Positions 7,615 through 16,488 of a stretch of 64,000 nucleotides of DNA are shown piece after piece. The stretch covers positions 2,542,001 through 2,606,000 of the forward strand of contig CP119753.1 in the NCBI GenBank assembly GCA_029319145.1. Direction: 5' to 3'. How positions within the stretch are numbered: the stretch's first letter is position 1; the number at the start of each line of letters is the position of its first letter. The notes beneath the pieces were generated by a model. It was not told where the DNA came from and searched no databases. It worked only from the letters and a program-made list of their open reading frames with translations. This stretch comes from Microbacter sp. GSS18. GTDB lineage: Bacteria; Actinomycetota; Actinomycetes; Actinomycetales; Microbacteriaceae. Position numbers and translations under genes: made by a program.

Positions 7615-8763
7615 TCATCCCGCCGGGGTTGGCTTCACCCGCAGTTCCGCTGCGATCGCCCAAGCGGCTGCCCGGGCATCGAGCCCGATCTGGAAGAGCA
7701 GACCCTTGAGCGGCGTGCTGATTCCCACGAAACGGAGCCCGCGTGCGTGGGACAGCGTGTGGCGCCCGAGCACGAGCGGCTCGCCGCGCTCGCCGAGCAC
7801 CCCGAGGTGCCCGACGACGGGCGCCAGGCCCGTCGCGTAGCCGGTGGCGGCGATCACAGCATCCGGTGACACACGCGTGCCGTCGGCGAGCAGGGCCTCG
7901 TCGCCCTCGAACCGCTCCAATGCGGCGACGGGGGTGACCGTTCCGGCGCGGAGGGCTGCGACCAGACCGACATCGATGGTCGGAGTGCGTCCGGCGGAGC
8001 GGGCCTGGGCGACGATTCCGGCGGTGGGGCGAGGCATTCCGAATCGCGTCAGGTCGCCGAGGGTCGCCTTCTGCAGCAGTCGGTTGGCGGGGTCGACGAG
8101 CCAGGCGGGCAGGACGTCCATCGGCACCGCGAGGAGCGTGGTCGGGAAGGGGCCCACCTGTCGCGGGATCACGTTCGGAGGAGTCCGGATCGACAGCAGC
8201 ACCTCGGCGGCGCCCTGCTCGGCGAGGTCGGCGGCGATCTCGGCGCCGGTGTTGCCGGCGCCGACCACGAGCACACGTCTGCCGACGAAGGGTGAGGCAT
8301 CGCGGTACTGGGAGGCGTGGATCACACTGCCGCGGTACCCCTTCTGCCCGGGCCACGCCGGCGCGAGGGGAACGCTGTTGTAGCCGGTCGCGAGGACCAC
8401 CTGGGCCGCGCGCAGCGTGCCCGCATCCGTCGTGAGCTGCCACCCGGCACCGTCGTGATCGATGCGCGTCACCTGCGTGCCGAAGCGCGGATGGATGCCA
8501 TGACGACGGGCGTAGACGCGCAGATACCAGGCGACGTCCCCCTTGGCGACCCACCGGCCGAAGCGCCTCGGCATGCGCAGGCCAGGCAGAGCGGACTGGA
8601 TGCGCGGCGTGTGCAAGTGCAGTCGGGAGTAGCGGCGGTCCCAGCTTTCCCCGACCGACGAGCCCTGATCGAGAACGAGGACGTCAACGCCGCGACGCCG
8701 CAGACCGGCGGCGACGGCGAGGCCGGCGGGGCCGGCTCCCACGATCACGACATCGGCGTCCAT
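7615..8763 (-). CDS. Flavin-containing monooxygenase-type FAD/NADPH enzyme
   Basis: From ATG 8763 the 382-residue protein starts with the FAD Rossmann motif VVIVGAGPAGLAVA. It carries an FMO-like fingerprint YRGSVIHASQYRD and a second NADPH-binding motif VLVVGAGNTGAEIA, followed by VIAATGYATG. This architecture matches class B flavin monooxygenases of the YUCCA/CzcO-like type, which oxygenate N, S or carbonyl substrates. Alternative in-frame starts at 8808 (ATG) and 8817 (GTG) add a short unconserved-looking leader, and no start has a strong ribosome binding site. It stands alone, so the substrate cannot be inferred. Confidence 0.83.
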   Translation of the reverse strand: MDADVVIVGAGPAGLAVAAGLRRRGVDVLVLDQGSSVGESWDRRYSRLHLHTPRIQSALPGLRMPRRFGRWVAKGDVAWYLRVYARRHGIHPRFGTQVTRIDHDGAGWQLTTDAGTLRAAQVVLATGYNSVPLAPAWPGQKGYRGSVIHASQYRDASPFVGRRVLVVGAGNTGAEIAADLAEQGAAEVLLSIRTPPNVIPRQVGPFPTTLLAVPMDVLPAWLVDPANRLLQKATLGDLTRFGMPRPTAGIVAQARSAGRTPTIDVGLVAALRAGTVTPVAALERFEGDEALLADGTRVSPDAVIAATGYATGLAPVVGHLGVLGERGEPLVLGRHTLSHARGLRFVGISTPLKGLLFQIGLDARAAAWAIAAELRVKPTPAG

Positions 8764-8876
8764 CGGCTCCGTGGCGGGGCATCCCGAAGCATCCTCGACA
8801 TTCAGCATTGCCCGCACCCGCTGCTCATGCCTGCACCGCGAGGTACTCGTCGACGGTCGCGAAGCTGACTGGCATG

Positions 8877-9899
8877 TCAGCGGTTCTCACGCTCATCTGT
8901 GCGGTCGACGCGGTCGGGGGCGTAACCCGTTTCACCGCTGATGTCGGCGAGCGCGTCGTTGTCGCCCGTGACGCGTGCGGTCGGGGTGACGGGAGCCTCG
9001 TCCACGTCGTCCTGGTCCTCGAGCTTCAGCGCGGCGCGCGCATCTTCCTGCGCGAGCCCGAACAACGTCCGCACGTGAATGTCGCGCTGCGGGAACGGGA
9101 TCTCGATGCCGTGCCGCTTCAGGGCGGTGTGCAGTGCCCAGTTGTAGGCGGCGGTGACGGCGATCGGCTTCATCGTCGCTTCGGGATTGAGCCAGACGAC
9201 CAGTTCGAACCCCAGGGCGCTGTCTCCAAATTCGCTCAGCCAGACCTGCGGCCGCAGCGGCCCATCGAGGTCGAGGGTGAAGGGCACCGCCTCGGCCGCT
9301 TCCAGCGCCGCCTTCTTCACCAGCTCCTTGTCGGTCCCGTACGCGACGCCGAAGGGGATGCGCACGCGACGACGCACGTCACGGTGTGTCCAGTTGACGA
9401 CCCGACCGGTCACGAACTCCAGATTCGGCACGATGACGTCGATGTTGTCGTTGGTGACGATCGTGGTGGCACGCATCCGGATGTCTCGCACCTGCCCGGT
9501 CGCGCCGGACTCGAGCTCGACGAAGTCACCCACCTTGAGCGACTTGTCCAGCAGCAGGACGATTCCCGCGACGAAGTTGCCGACGAGCGGCTGCAGGCCG
9601 AAACCGAGGCCCACGCCGAGCGCCCCCGCGAGAAGGGTGAATCGGCTGAGCGGGACGCCGAGCTCGGCGATGACGAGGAAGAAGCCGATCGTCAGGACGA
9701 TGTAGGCGACCAGTCGCGACAGCGTGTACCAGGTCGAGGTGTGCGCGGCGTCCTCGCGCCTCGAGTAACGCACGATCGCCTTCCGCAGCACGATGGACAC
9801 CACGATCGCGACCACGGCGATGATCGCCGCAGTGATCAGATCGGACCACCTCAACGTGGTGTCGAAGATCTCGACGACTCCCGTGCTGACTGCCGGCAT
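8877..9899 (-). CDS. MscS-family small-conductance mechanosensitive channel
   Basis: The 340-residue membrane protein has three N-terminal transmembrane segments (residues about 15-40, 65-85 and 90-115). The Gly/Ala-rich pore helix region GALGVGLGFGLQPLVGNFVAG follows, and then the beta domain LKVGDFVELESGATGQVRDI and NLEFVTGRVVNW typical of MscS. Such channels release osmolytes on hypo-osmotic shock. The C-terminal tail is acidic and unstructured-looking. ATG 9899 is chosen because the preceding 117 residues of open frame are Arg/Pro-rich and atypical. A weak ribosome binding site leaves some doubt about the start. Confidence 0.9.
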   Translation of the reverse strand: MPAVSTGVVEIFDTTLRWSDLITAAIIAVVAIVVSIVLRKAIVRYSRREDAAHTSTWYTLSRLVAYIVLTIGFFLVIAELGVPLSRFTLLAGALGVGLGFGLQPLVGNFVAGIVLLLDKSLKVGDFVELESGATGQVRDIRMRATTIVTNDNIDVIVPNLEFVTGRVVNWTHRDVRRRVRIPFGVAYGTDKELVKKAALEAAEAVPFTLDLDGPLRPQVWLSEFGDSALGFELVVWLNPEATMKPIAVTAAYNWALHTALKRHGIEIPFPQRDIHVRTLFGLAQEDARAALKLEDQDDVDEAPVTPTARVTGDNDALADISGETGYAPDRVDRTDERENR

Positions 9900-10158
9900 G
9901 TGCCCAGCAGACCACACGATGACCTGCGAAGGGAGGGGGCTTGCCGAGGACGCGCGCGGGTGTCCGCTGGATGCCGCCGCCGGCGATCGCCATGTCGCCA
10001 TCGGCAGCCCCGTGAGTCGACCCGGCGGTTGTCGCACGACCGGCAGGCGGAGGCACCGAGCGCCGCGGGTCGAGGGGGAAGACAGCCGCGAGCCGGACCG
10101 GTTGACGCGTCTCCCGGTGGCGGATACGGTCGCCCCAACGGACAAGGGGGTCGTACGT

Positions 10159-10434
10159 ATGGTCACACGCACGCTCATCGGCACGGGCGCAGCACTGCTG
10201 CTGGCGCTCGCGGCAGCGGCGCCGGCGAACGCCGCACCGCCGGAATGCAACTGGGGAGTCGCGACGAGTGATTCCGTCGCCGAGTTCGGCGGAAAGGCGC
10301 TCGGGGAGCACTCATCGGACCCGTCGGGCGACGGACCCGGCTATGAGAGCCGGGTCGGTCTGCCGAACCTCGATCCGTCGGCCGAAGGAAGCGACAAGCT
10401 CGTCGCGACCTGCCTCATCGTCACCGGAGGCTGA
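10159..10434 (+). CDS. Small secreted protein of unknown function
   Basis: This 91-residue protein has a clear Sec signal peptide: basic MVTRT, a hydrophobic Ala/Leu core, and a likely cleavage after PANA. The mature part is about 65 residues, acidic, with two Cys (near the start in PECNW and near the end in ATCLIV) that could form a disulphide. AAGGGGG lies about 10 nt before the ATG. I do not recognise a family. No operon partner is apparent; the 10435-10652 gap downstream holds nothing I can identify. Confidence 0.7.
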   Translation: MVTRTLIGTGAALLLALAAAAPANAAPPECNWGVATSDSVAEFGGKALGEHSSDPSGDGPGYESRVGLPNLDPSAEGSDKLVATCLIVTGG

Positions 10435-10652
10435 CGCCGAGCGATCCGCGCGAAGACCGGCTGAGGCGACGAGATGAAGCCGCTTCGATAGCCGGTGGCT
10501 CACCGCGAGTTCCGATCGGGCGCGGTCGCACGACGCTACCGACCCGCGGATCGCTCTTGACCCGGTGACGACTCGCGCCGACCCGGCGGTCGGCGGGCAC
10601 CGCGCCTCAGAGAGTCGTCCCGACCCACGCCTCGGGGGAATCCGCGCCGGGA

Positions 10653-11594
10653 TCAGCCGAGCACCTCCACGCCGAACCCGGCGACGACAGCCCGCACTTC
10701 GGCGAGGTAGCGTTCGGCCTGTTCGGTGAGGGGGATCGCGGCGTGGCCGATCCAGCCGATCTCGATGCGCTCGTCGACCTCGAGCGGGATGGCGACGATC
10801 TCGGGGTCGAGCTCCTCGCTGATGATGCCCGTCGAGATGGTGTAGCCGCCGAGTCCGATCATGAGGTTGAAGATCGTCGCGCGGTCGGAGACCCGGATCT
10901 CCTGCTTGCTCGACAGGGTCGAGAGGATCTCTTCGGCGAAGTAGAAGGAGTTGTTCGCCCCCTGGTCGAAGGTGAGCCGCGGCAGATCGGCGAGATCGGC
11001 GAGAGTCGCACGATCTCGGGAGGCCAGGGGGTTGGACCGCGAGATGAAGATGTGCGGCTCGGCGCGGAAGAGCGGGTGGAACGCCAGCCCGGAGTCCCGG
11101 AGCAGCTTGTCGATGACCTTCCGGTTGAAGTCGTTCCGGTACAGGATGCCGATCTCGCTGCGGAGCGTCCGGACGTCCTCGATGATGTCCCACGTGCGGG
11201 TCTCACGCAGCGCGAACTCGTACTCGGGGGCATCCGCGGCCTTGACCATCCGGACGAACGCGTCGACCGCGAACGAGTAGTGCTGCGCCGACACTCCGAG
11301 CAGGCGCCTGGACGGCGGTCTGCCGAGGTAGCGCTGCTCGAGCAGCTCCACCTGCTCGACCACCTGCCTGGCGTATCCGAGGAACTCTGCACCGTCAGCG
11401 GTGAGGGTGACGCCGCGGGCGGAGCGGACCAGGAGCGCCCTGCCCACCCGGGTCTCGAGGTCCTTCATCGCCGCGGACATCGTCGGCTGGGCGACGTAGA
11501 GGACGTCGGCGGCCGCGGAGATGGACCCCTCCGCGGCGACCTCGACGAAGTAGTGGAGTTGCTGCAGCGTGACGCCGCTCGATCCCCGAGACAT
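10653..11594 (-). CDS. LysR-family regulator divergent from mesX-mesD
   Basis: The 313-residue protein begins VTLQQLHYFVEVAAEGSISAAADVLYVAQPTMSAAMKDLETRVG, the LysR winged-helix domain. The substrate-binding domain follows (residues about 95-300), with IFISRSNPLA and a C-terminal LAEVRAVV. ATG 11594 is preferred over a TTG two codons upstream. Position and orientation make it the likely activator or repressor of the divergent methionine-synthase cassette, sensing perhaps a sulfur metabolite such as homocysteine. The ligand is inference, while the LysR assignment is secure. Confidence 0.92.
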   Translation of the reverse strand: MSRGSSGVTLQQLHYFVEVAAEGSISAAADVLYVAQPTMSAAMKDLETRVGRALLVRSARGVTLTADGAEFLGYARQVVEQVELLEQRYLGRPPSRRLLGVSAQHYSFAVDAFVRMVKAADAPEYEFALRETRTWDIIEDVRTLRSEIGILYRNDFNRKVIDKLLRDSGLAFHPLFRAEPHIFISRSNPLASRDRATLADLADLPRLTFDQGANNSFYFAEEILSTLSSKQEIRVSDRATIFNLMIGLGGYTISTGIISEELDPEIVAIPLEVDERIEIGWIGHAAIPLTEQAERYLAEVRAVVAGFGVEVLG

Positions 11595-11603
11595 AGGCAA
11601 ACC

Positions 11604-11619
11604 CTATATGAACACATAG
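11604..11619. promoter_or_regulatory. Probable LysR operator
   Basis: The dyad CTATATGAACACATAG has 6 of 7 arm pairs matching around a 2-bp centre. It lies 10 bp upstream of the LysR ATG and 99 bp before mesX, as expected for an autoregulatory LysR site controlling a divergent operon. Confidence 0.5.
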
Positions 11620-11717
11620 AAGACCCGAGTTACCCGATATCTGCCGGGCGCTTGCACCATGGATGCATCCACATTTCGACGGCCCATCCCGGCCCGACAC
11701 CGACCGGACCCACCACC

Positions 11718-12707
11718 ATGACGGACGCGTTCACGTTCAGTTTCACCACCACCCGCTTCGACGAGGACTACTCGCCGTCGGCAAGCTCCCGGATCACGAC
11801 GAACTTCGCCAACCTGGCCCGGGGCGAGCACCGTCAGCAGAACCTGCGCAACACCCTGACGATGATCAACCGTCGGTTCAACGACCTCGCGCACTGGGAC
11901 AACCCCACCCGGGAGCGCTACGCCGTCGAACTCGAGATCGTCTCCGTGCAGCTGGAGTTCACCGCCGAAGGCACCGATCAGCGGTTCCCGCTGCTCGAGG
12001 TCCTCGACACCCGGATCGTCGACCGACACACCGGCATCCGCCACCAGGGGATCGTCGGGAACAACTTCTCGTCCTACGTCCGCGACTTCGACTTCAGCGT
12101 GCTGCTGCCGGCGGCGAGCGGCGGCGGCAAGCCCACCGTCCCCCACGACTTCGGCGATCTGCACGGCAAGCTCTTCCAGCACTTCCTCGACTCGGCGGAG
12201 TACCGGGAGCGCTTCCCGGCGTCGCCAGTGATCTGCATCAGCGTCTCGACGAGCAAGACGTACCGCCGGACCGGGAACCACCACCCGATCCTCGGCGTCG
12301 AGTACGAGCAGGACGCGTTCTCGCTCACCGATGAGTACTTCGCGAAGATGGGCCTGCAGGTCCGTTACTTCATGCCGGCCGGCAGCGTGGCGCCGCTCGC
12401 GTTCTACTTCCGCGGCGATCTGCTGGGCGACTACTCCAACCTTCAGCTCATCAGCACGATCAGCACGATGGAGACCTTCCAGAAGATCTACCGCCCCGAG
12501 ATCTACAACGCGAACTCGGCCGCCGCCGACATCTACCGACCGAGCCTGGAAGCGCAGGACTACTCGCGGACCCAGATCGATTACGACCGTGTCGAGCGCA
12601 GTCAGCTCGCGGTCCAGCAGGGGCTGTACACGAAGGAGCACTTCATCGAGCCGCACAGGGACGTGCTCGAGCAGTGGGCCGCCGGCTACGCCGCCCGAGT
12701 CGCATGA
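11718..12707 (+). CDS. mesX: MesX (DUF1852), putative oxygenase required by MesD
   Basis: The 329-residue protein matches DUF1852 in length and in its start TFSFTTTRFDEDYSPSASSRITTNFANLARG. DUF1852 proteins are encoded beside short MetE-like proteins and were genetically linked to them as MesX, a predicted oxygenase needed for MesD activity (established for folate-independent methionine synthases). Recognisable blocks are HRQQNLRNTLTMINRRFNDLAHWDNP and TGIRHQGIVGNNFSSYVRDF. Its TGA overlaps the mesD ATG (ATGA), so the two are coupled. I chose the ATG at 11718 because the long upstream open frame runs antisense through the LysR gene. Confidence 0.85.
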   Translation: MTDAFTFSFTTTRFDEDYSPSASSRITTNFANLARGEHRQQNLRNTLTMINRRFNDLAHWDNPTRERYAVELEIVSVQLEFTAEGTDQRFPLLEVLDTRIVDRHTGIRHQGIVGNNFSSYVRDFDFSVLLPAASGGGKPTVPHDFGDLHGKLFQHFLDSAEYRERFPASPVICISVSTSKTYRRTGNHHPILGVEYEQDAFSLTDEYFAKMGLQVRYFMPAGSVAPLAFYFRGDLLGDYSNLQLISTISTMETFQKIYRPEIYNANSAAADIYRPSLEAQDYSRTQIDYDRVERSQLAVQQGLYTKEHFIEPHRDVLEQWAAGYAARVA

Positions 12708-13765
12708 CCGCCGGGGAGTCGTCGACCGCGAACACGCTCCTGCCGACCTCGATCGTCGGCAGCCTGCCGAAGCCGTCGTGGCTCGCAGAGCCGGAGGTCC
12801 TCTGGTCTCCGTGGAAGCTGGAGGGTGATGCGCTGGTCGAGGGCAAGCAGGATGCGCTGCGGATCGCCGTCCAGGAGCAGAGCCGGCGCGGCATCGACAT
12901 CGTCAGCGACGGGGAGCAGACCCGCCAGCATTTCGTCACGACGTTCATCGAGCATCTGAGCGGAGTCGATTTCGACAAGCGCGAGACCGTGCGCATCCGC
13001 GATCGCTACGACGCGAGCGTGCCGACCGTCGTCGGGTCGGTCAGTCGCGAGCGACCCGTGTTCGTCGAGGACGCGAGATTCCTCCGCGCCTCCACGGATC
13101 GGCCGATCAAGTGGGCCCTCCCCGGTCCGATGACGATGGTCGACACGCTCTACGACGCCCACTACCGAAGCCGCGAGAAGCTGGCGTGGGAGTTCGCGAC
13201 CATCCTCAACCAGGAGGCGAAGGAACTCGAGGCGGCGGGTGTCGACGTCATCCAGTTCGACGAGCCCTCGTTCAACGTCTTCTTCGACGAGGTCCAGGAC
13301 TGGGGTGTGGCCGCTCTGGAGAGGGCGGCAGAGGGACTGCGCGCCGAGACCGCCGTGCACATCTGCTACGGCTACGGCATCAAGGCGAACACCGACTGGA
13401 AGGCGACCCTCGGGTCGCAGTGGCGGCAGTACGAGGAGTCGTTCCCGCTCCTGCAGCGGTCCGCCATCGACATCGTCTCGCTGGAGTGCCACCACTCCCA
13501 TGTCCCGATGGACCTCATCGAGCTCGTCCGCGGCAAGAAGGTCATGCTCGGGGCCATCGACGTGGCGAACCAGGCGATCGAGACCCCCGAGGAAGTCGCC
13601 GACACCCTCCGCACGGCGCTCACGTTCGTCGATGCAGAAAATCTCATCCCCAGCACGAATTGCGGAATGGCACCGTTCCCCCGAGACGTTGCACTGAAGA
13701 AGCTGAGCGCGCTCAGCGCGGGAACGAACATCATTCGTGAGGAGCTGGATGTTGAGCAGCATTGA
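12704..13765 (+). CDS. mesD: MesD, folate-independent methionine synthase (short MetE-like)
   Basis: The 353-residue protein is only the C-terminal catalytic half of cobalamin-independent MetE. It starts LLPTSIVGSLPKPSWLAEPE and contains the zinc-site regions HICYGYG, LECHHSH and TNCGMAPF, together with DEPSFNVFFDEV. It lacks the N-terminal folate-binding half, as expected for the core-MetE families. Its pairing with DUF1852 identifies the MesD family, which makes methionine from homocysteine in an oxygen-dependent way with an unknown methyl donor. It overlaps both neighbours. The family call rests on length and on this pairing. Confidence 0.85.
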   Translation: MTAGESSTANTLLPTSIVGSLPKPSWLAEPEVLWSPWKLEGDALVEGKQDALRIAVQEQSRRGIDIVSDGEQTRQHFVTTFIEHLSGVDFDKRETVRIRDRYDASVPTVVGSVSRERPVFVEDARFLRASTDRPIKWALPGPMTMVDTLYDAHYRSREKLAWEFATILNQEAKELEAAGVDVIQFDEPSFNVFFDEVQDWGVAALERAAEGLRAETAVHICYGYGIKANTDWKATLGSQWRQYEESFPLLQRSAIDIVSLECHHSHVPMDLIELVRGKKVMLGAIDVANQAIETPEEVADTLRTALTFVDAENLIPSTNCGMAPFPRDVALKKLSALSAGTNIIREELDVEQH

Positions 13766-14336
13766 GTCGGATGCCTCCGCCGCCGTCGACCCGACGGGGG
13801 CGTCACAGCACGGCTTCTCACCCTCCCTCTCCCCCGACGACTTCAAAGCCCTGTTCCGCGGGCACCCCGGAGGCGTCGCCGTCATCACGGCGGATGCGGG
13901 CGATGGGCCCGTCGCCCTCACGGCGACCTCGGTCTCGTCGGTGAGCGCCGAGCCGCCGCTGCTGATCTTCTCGATCTCGGCGCTGTCGTCGGCATCCGAT
14001 GTCCTCTCGCGCGCCGAGACCGTCGTCGTGCATCTGCTCGACGCGCAGGACCTCGAGGTGGCGAAGCTCGGCGCGACCCGCGGCATCGACCGCTTCGCCG
14101 AGACGCACCGCTGGTCCCGCCTGGTCACCGGCGAGCCGGTCTTCCGCGACGTCCGCGCCTGGGTGCGCTGCGCGGTCATCGATCGCATGGATGCCGGGAC
14201 CTCCACGGTCATCGCTGCTCACGCCCTCCAGTCGCACATCGAGCGCGATGTCCACCCGGGCGGACCCGGCGACGCGCTGGTCTATCACAACCGCACGTGG
14301 CACCGGCTGGGCGAGGACTCCCGCATCGAGGACTGA
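13749..14336 (+). CDS. Flavin reductase-like protein in the mesXD operon
   Basis: The 195-residue protein has the flavin-reductase (HpaC/split-barrel FMN) pattern FKALFRGHPGGVAVITADAGDGPVALTATSVSSVSAEPPLLIFSI, then GIDRFA and a C-terminal GDALVYHNRTWHRL. Such enzymes use NAD(P)H to supply reduced FMN to a partner oxygenase. The ATG at 13749 lies inside mesD, a 17-bp overlap, so it is translated with mesX and mesD. The simple inference is that it feeds electrons to MesX. The operon probably ends here; only a 64-bp gap follows before a convergent gene. Confidence 0.85.
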   Translation: MLSSIESDASAAVDPTGASQHGFSPSLSPDDFKALFRGHPGGVAVITADAGDGPVALTATSVSSVSAEPPLLIFSISALSSASDVLSRAETVVVHLLDAQDLEVAKLGATRGIDRFAETHRWSRLVTGEPVFRDVRAWVRCAVIDRMDAGTSTVIAAHALQSHIERDVHPGGPGDALVYHNRTWHRLGEDSRIED

Positions 14337-14400
14337 ATCGCTCGATCGGCCGGCCGGCGCCGCGCGACGCGGGCCGCGCCGCGGGTCGCCACCCGTCGGC

Positions 14401-14973
14401 TCAGTGGAGCGTCTCGCCCCGCGCCAGCATGGCGACATACTCGGCGACGCGGGCCGCACGCGACTCCGGCCGCTTGAGACTGCCCACACGGAACGCCATC
14501 GCGAACCGGTTCTGCGCCGACTGCGCCGCGAACGCCGCCGCGATCGCCGGATCGGCGTCGAGTGCCGCCTTGAGCTCGGCCGGGATCTCCCCGTCGCTCT
14601 GGCGATAGGCGGCGTCCCATCGTCCGTCCGCCTTGGCACGGTCGATCTCACGCTGACCGGCGGGCCGCATCCGCCCCGCCGCGATCAAGCGAGCGGTGTG
14701 CTCGATGTTGACCTTCGACCACACGCCGCGCGGCCGGCGCGGGGTGAACACCTGCAGGAAGTAGTCGGCGTCCACCGACAGCTTCTGCCCGTCGATCCAC
14801 CCGAAGCACAGCGCGACGTCCAAGGCTTCGGCGTAGGTGATGCCCGGCTTGGCCGACGCCACCTTGCGCAGGCGCAGCCGCACGCCGTCGGGGCCGGGAT
14901 CGGACTCGAGCCAGCGCTCCCACTCCTCGACGGTGTCGACGCGCAGCTCGGGCTTGGCAGATGTGGCGACCAT
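14401..14973 (-). CDS. YdeI/OmpD-associated (bacteriocin-protection-like) family protein
   Basis: The 190-residue protein has the YdeI-type pattern TVEEWERWLESDPGPDGVRLRL, ITYAEALDVALCFGWIDGQ, FTPRRPRGVWSKVNIEHTARLIAAGRM and a helical C-terminus with YVAMLARGETLH. Members are widespread in actinobacteria, soluble and of uncertain function despite the bacteriocin-protection label. ATG 14973 is used because the longer frame is low-complexity. It is a single gene convergent with the mesXD operon. Confidence 0.82.
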   Translation of the reverse strand: MVATSAKPELRVDTVEEWERWLESDPGPDGVRLRLRKVASAKPGITYAEALDVALCFGWIDGQKLSVDADYFLQVFTPRRPRGVWSKVNIEHTARLIAAGRMRPAGQREIDRAKADGRWDAAYRQSDGEIPAELKAALDADPAIAAAFAAQSAQNRFAMAFRVGSLKRPESRAARVAEYVAMLARGETLH

Positions 14974-15094
14974 CCTCGAACCGTAGACCCTCGCACCGAC
15001 AGCATCCCCCTCGCCGACGGCGCTCGCTCCGCGACGGCGCGTCACCGCAAGCGCTCCCGCACGCCCTCCGCTGCCTCCCGGTGTCGGGATCGCG

Positions 15095-15466
15095 TCAGTC
15101 CGCGCGCTCGAAATGGATGTGTCCGCGCGCCTCGCCCTCTGCCGGAGGGTCGTAGCGGAGCGACGCGGCCTTGCCGACCGAGATGTACGGATGCACTGCG
15201 TCGAAGTACTCATCGCGGGCCTGCCCGCTCAGATACGACCCGCGCTGGGCGAACTGAAGGAGCTCTGCACTCTCGCGGCTCGCGAAGTGGCTCGCCTGAA
15301 CGACGGCGGACAGAGCTGCCGCGCGTTCTGCCGCGGTCGCGTCGGGCGGCAGGATCGCGATCACCTCACCCCACTCCCACGGGAAGAAGGCGTCATCCGT
15401 CGCCCGGGGCTCGCTCCCCGGCGACTCGGCATAGATGACCCAGGCCTCGAAATCCTCAGCCGCCAT
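15095..15466 (-). CDS. Hypothetical protein, 123 residues
   Basis: This small acidic soluble protein starts MAAEDFEAWVIYAESPGSEPRATDDAFFPWEWGE, and its middle AAALSAVVQASHFASRESAEL looks helical. Codon use is native to the window, and the frame is flanked by same-strand genes with short gaps, so it is probably real. I do not recognise a family. No signal peptide or membrane segment is seen. Confidence 0.65.
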   Translation of the reverse strand: MAAEDFEAWVIYAESPGSEPRATDDAFFPWEWGEVIAILPPDATAAERAAALSAVVQASHFASRESAELLQFAQRGSYLSGQARDEYFDAVHPYISVGKAASLRYDPPAEGEARGHIHFERAD

Positions 15467-15539
15467 AGTCGAATGGTAGCGAGATTCCCCGTCGCCATGG
15501 GGTCGTCGACGGGTGCGCGACGGCGGCGCCGACCGGCGC

Positions 15540-16379
15540 TCAGCGCGCCGGGCGCCAGTCGTGCTGCGCGCGGAAGCCGAGCTGCTCGCGGATCTTCCGC
15601 GTCGACATGAGCGACTCGAACTCGCCGAGATCGTCGGCCATGGGCGTGCCGGGGAACCACTCCTCGGCCAGCCGGCGCGACGGAATGCTCAGCCCGGACT
15701 CCGGCGCCGCGACGTTGTAGACCTCGAACCCGGGCTTGGCCGCCTCGAGCGCGAGAGCGACGGCCAGGGCGCCGTCGCGCGCGTCGACCCACGACCCGAC
15801 GAGGTCCCGGCGGTAGGTCGGGTCGTCGGCGCGCGTGAACGTGTCGTACTCGTCGGGCGCGACGACATTGGTGAACCGCAGTGCCGTGATCGACGTGCCG
15901 TCGCCCCAGCCGACGAGCTGCGCCGCCATCGCCTCCTCGACGACCTTGCCGAGCCCGTAGGTGTTGTGCGCGCGCGTGAACGTCTCGTCGACGGGAAGGC
16001 GCTCGGGCGCCTCGTCGAACGGGAAGCCCATCGCCGTGATGCTCGACGCCGACACGATCGTGCGGATGCCGGCTCGATGCGCGGCGAACATGACGTTGAA
16101 CGAGACCGCGACGTTGTTCTGGAAGGTCGCGGCGTCGGGGACGACCCCGTTCACGGGGATCGCGGCCAGGTGCACGATCGCGTCCAGCCCGTCGTGCCGC
16201 GCCGTCACACCCAGGAGCGCGTCCAGAGTCTGCCCGTAGTCCGTCAGATCCACCCGAGTGAAGCCGAATCCCGCCGGTCCGACCACGTCGAACCCGATGA
16301 CGTCGTGCCCCCGCTCGGCGAGGACCGCGACCGTCGCCCGCCCCAGCTTGCCGCCGCTGCCCGTGACTGCGATCCGCAT
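15540..16379 (-). CDS. NAD-dependent epimerase/dehydratase-family (extended SDR) sugar enzyme
   Basis: The 279-residue extended SDR starts MRIAVTGSGGKLGRATVAVL (TGxxGxxG NAD-binding) and has VHLAAIPVNG. The catalytic region is SASSITAMG and YGLGKVVEEA (YxxxK). It resembles uronate dehydrogenase and other nucleotide-free sugar dehydrogenases more than nucleotide-sugar epimerases. It is divergent from the GH63-like gene, and their shared promoter region carries a TTGAAACGT operator, which ties it to the glycoside-use regulon. Oxidation of a released sugar or uronate is plausible but unproven. Confidence 0.83.
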   Translation of the reverse strand: MRIAVTGSGGKLGRATVAVLAERGHDVIGFDVVGPAGFGFTRVDLTDYGQTLDALLGVTARHDGLDAIVHLAAIPVNGVVPDAATFQNNVAVSFNVMFAAHRAGIRTIVSASSITAMGFPFDEAPERLPVDETFTRAHNTYGLGKVVEEAMAAQLVGWGDGTSITALRFTNVVAPDEYDTFTRADDPTYRRDLVGSWVDARDGALAVALALEAAKPGFEVYNVAAPESGLSIPSRRLAEEWFPGTPMADDLGEFESLMSTRKIREQLGFRAQHDWRPAR

Positions 16380-16401
16380 CCGCCCACTCCCTCGTCGTGC
16401 G

Positions 16402-16431
16402 ATTGAAACGTCACAATTCTATCCCTACACT
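16402..16431 (+). promoter_or_regulatory. Promoter with LacI-type operator in SDR/GH63-like divergent region
   Basis: TTGAAA at 16403-16408 and TACACT at 16426-16431 are 17 bp apart, a good promoter for the rightward glycoside hydrolase gene. The imperfect dyad ATTGAAACGTCACAAT (16402-16417) overlaps the -35. Its TGAAACGTCACAAT part is repeated exactly, inverted, at the start of the GH3 gene, so both are probably bound by the nearby LacI protein. Confidence 0.6.
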
Positions 16432-16488
16432 GAAGCGGTGCCGGACGCGCGCGCGTTCGGCACCTGCCCCGACGAAGAGGAGCCGCCC

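Noticed and set aside
11595..11717. A SAM or cobalamin riboswitch before mesX
   Set aside because: The 123-bp leader is short, and I could find neither the conserved helices nor core motifs of either class. A LysR dyad explains the region better.
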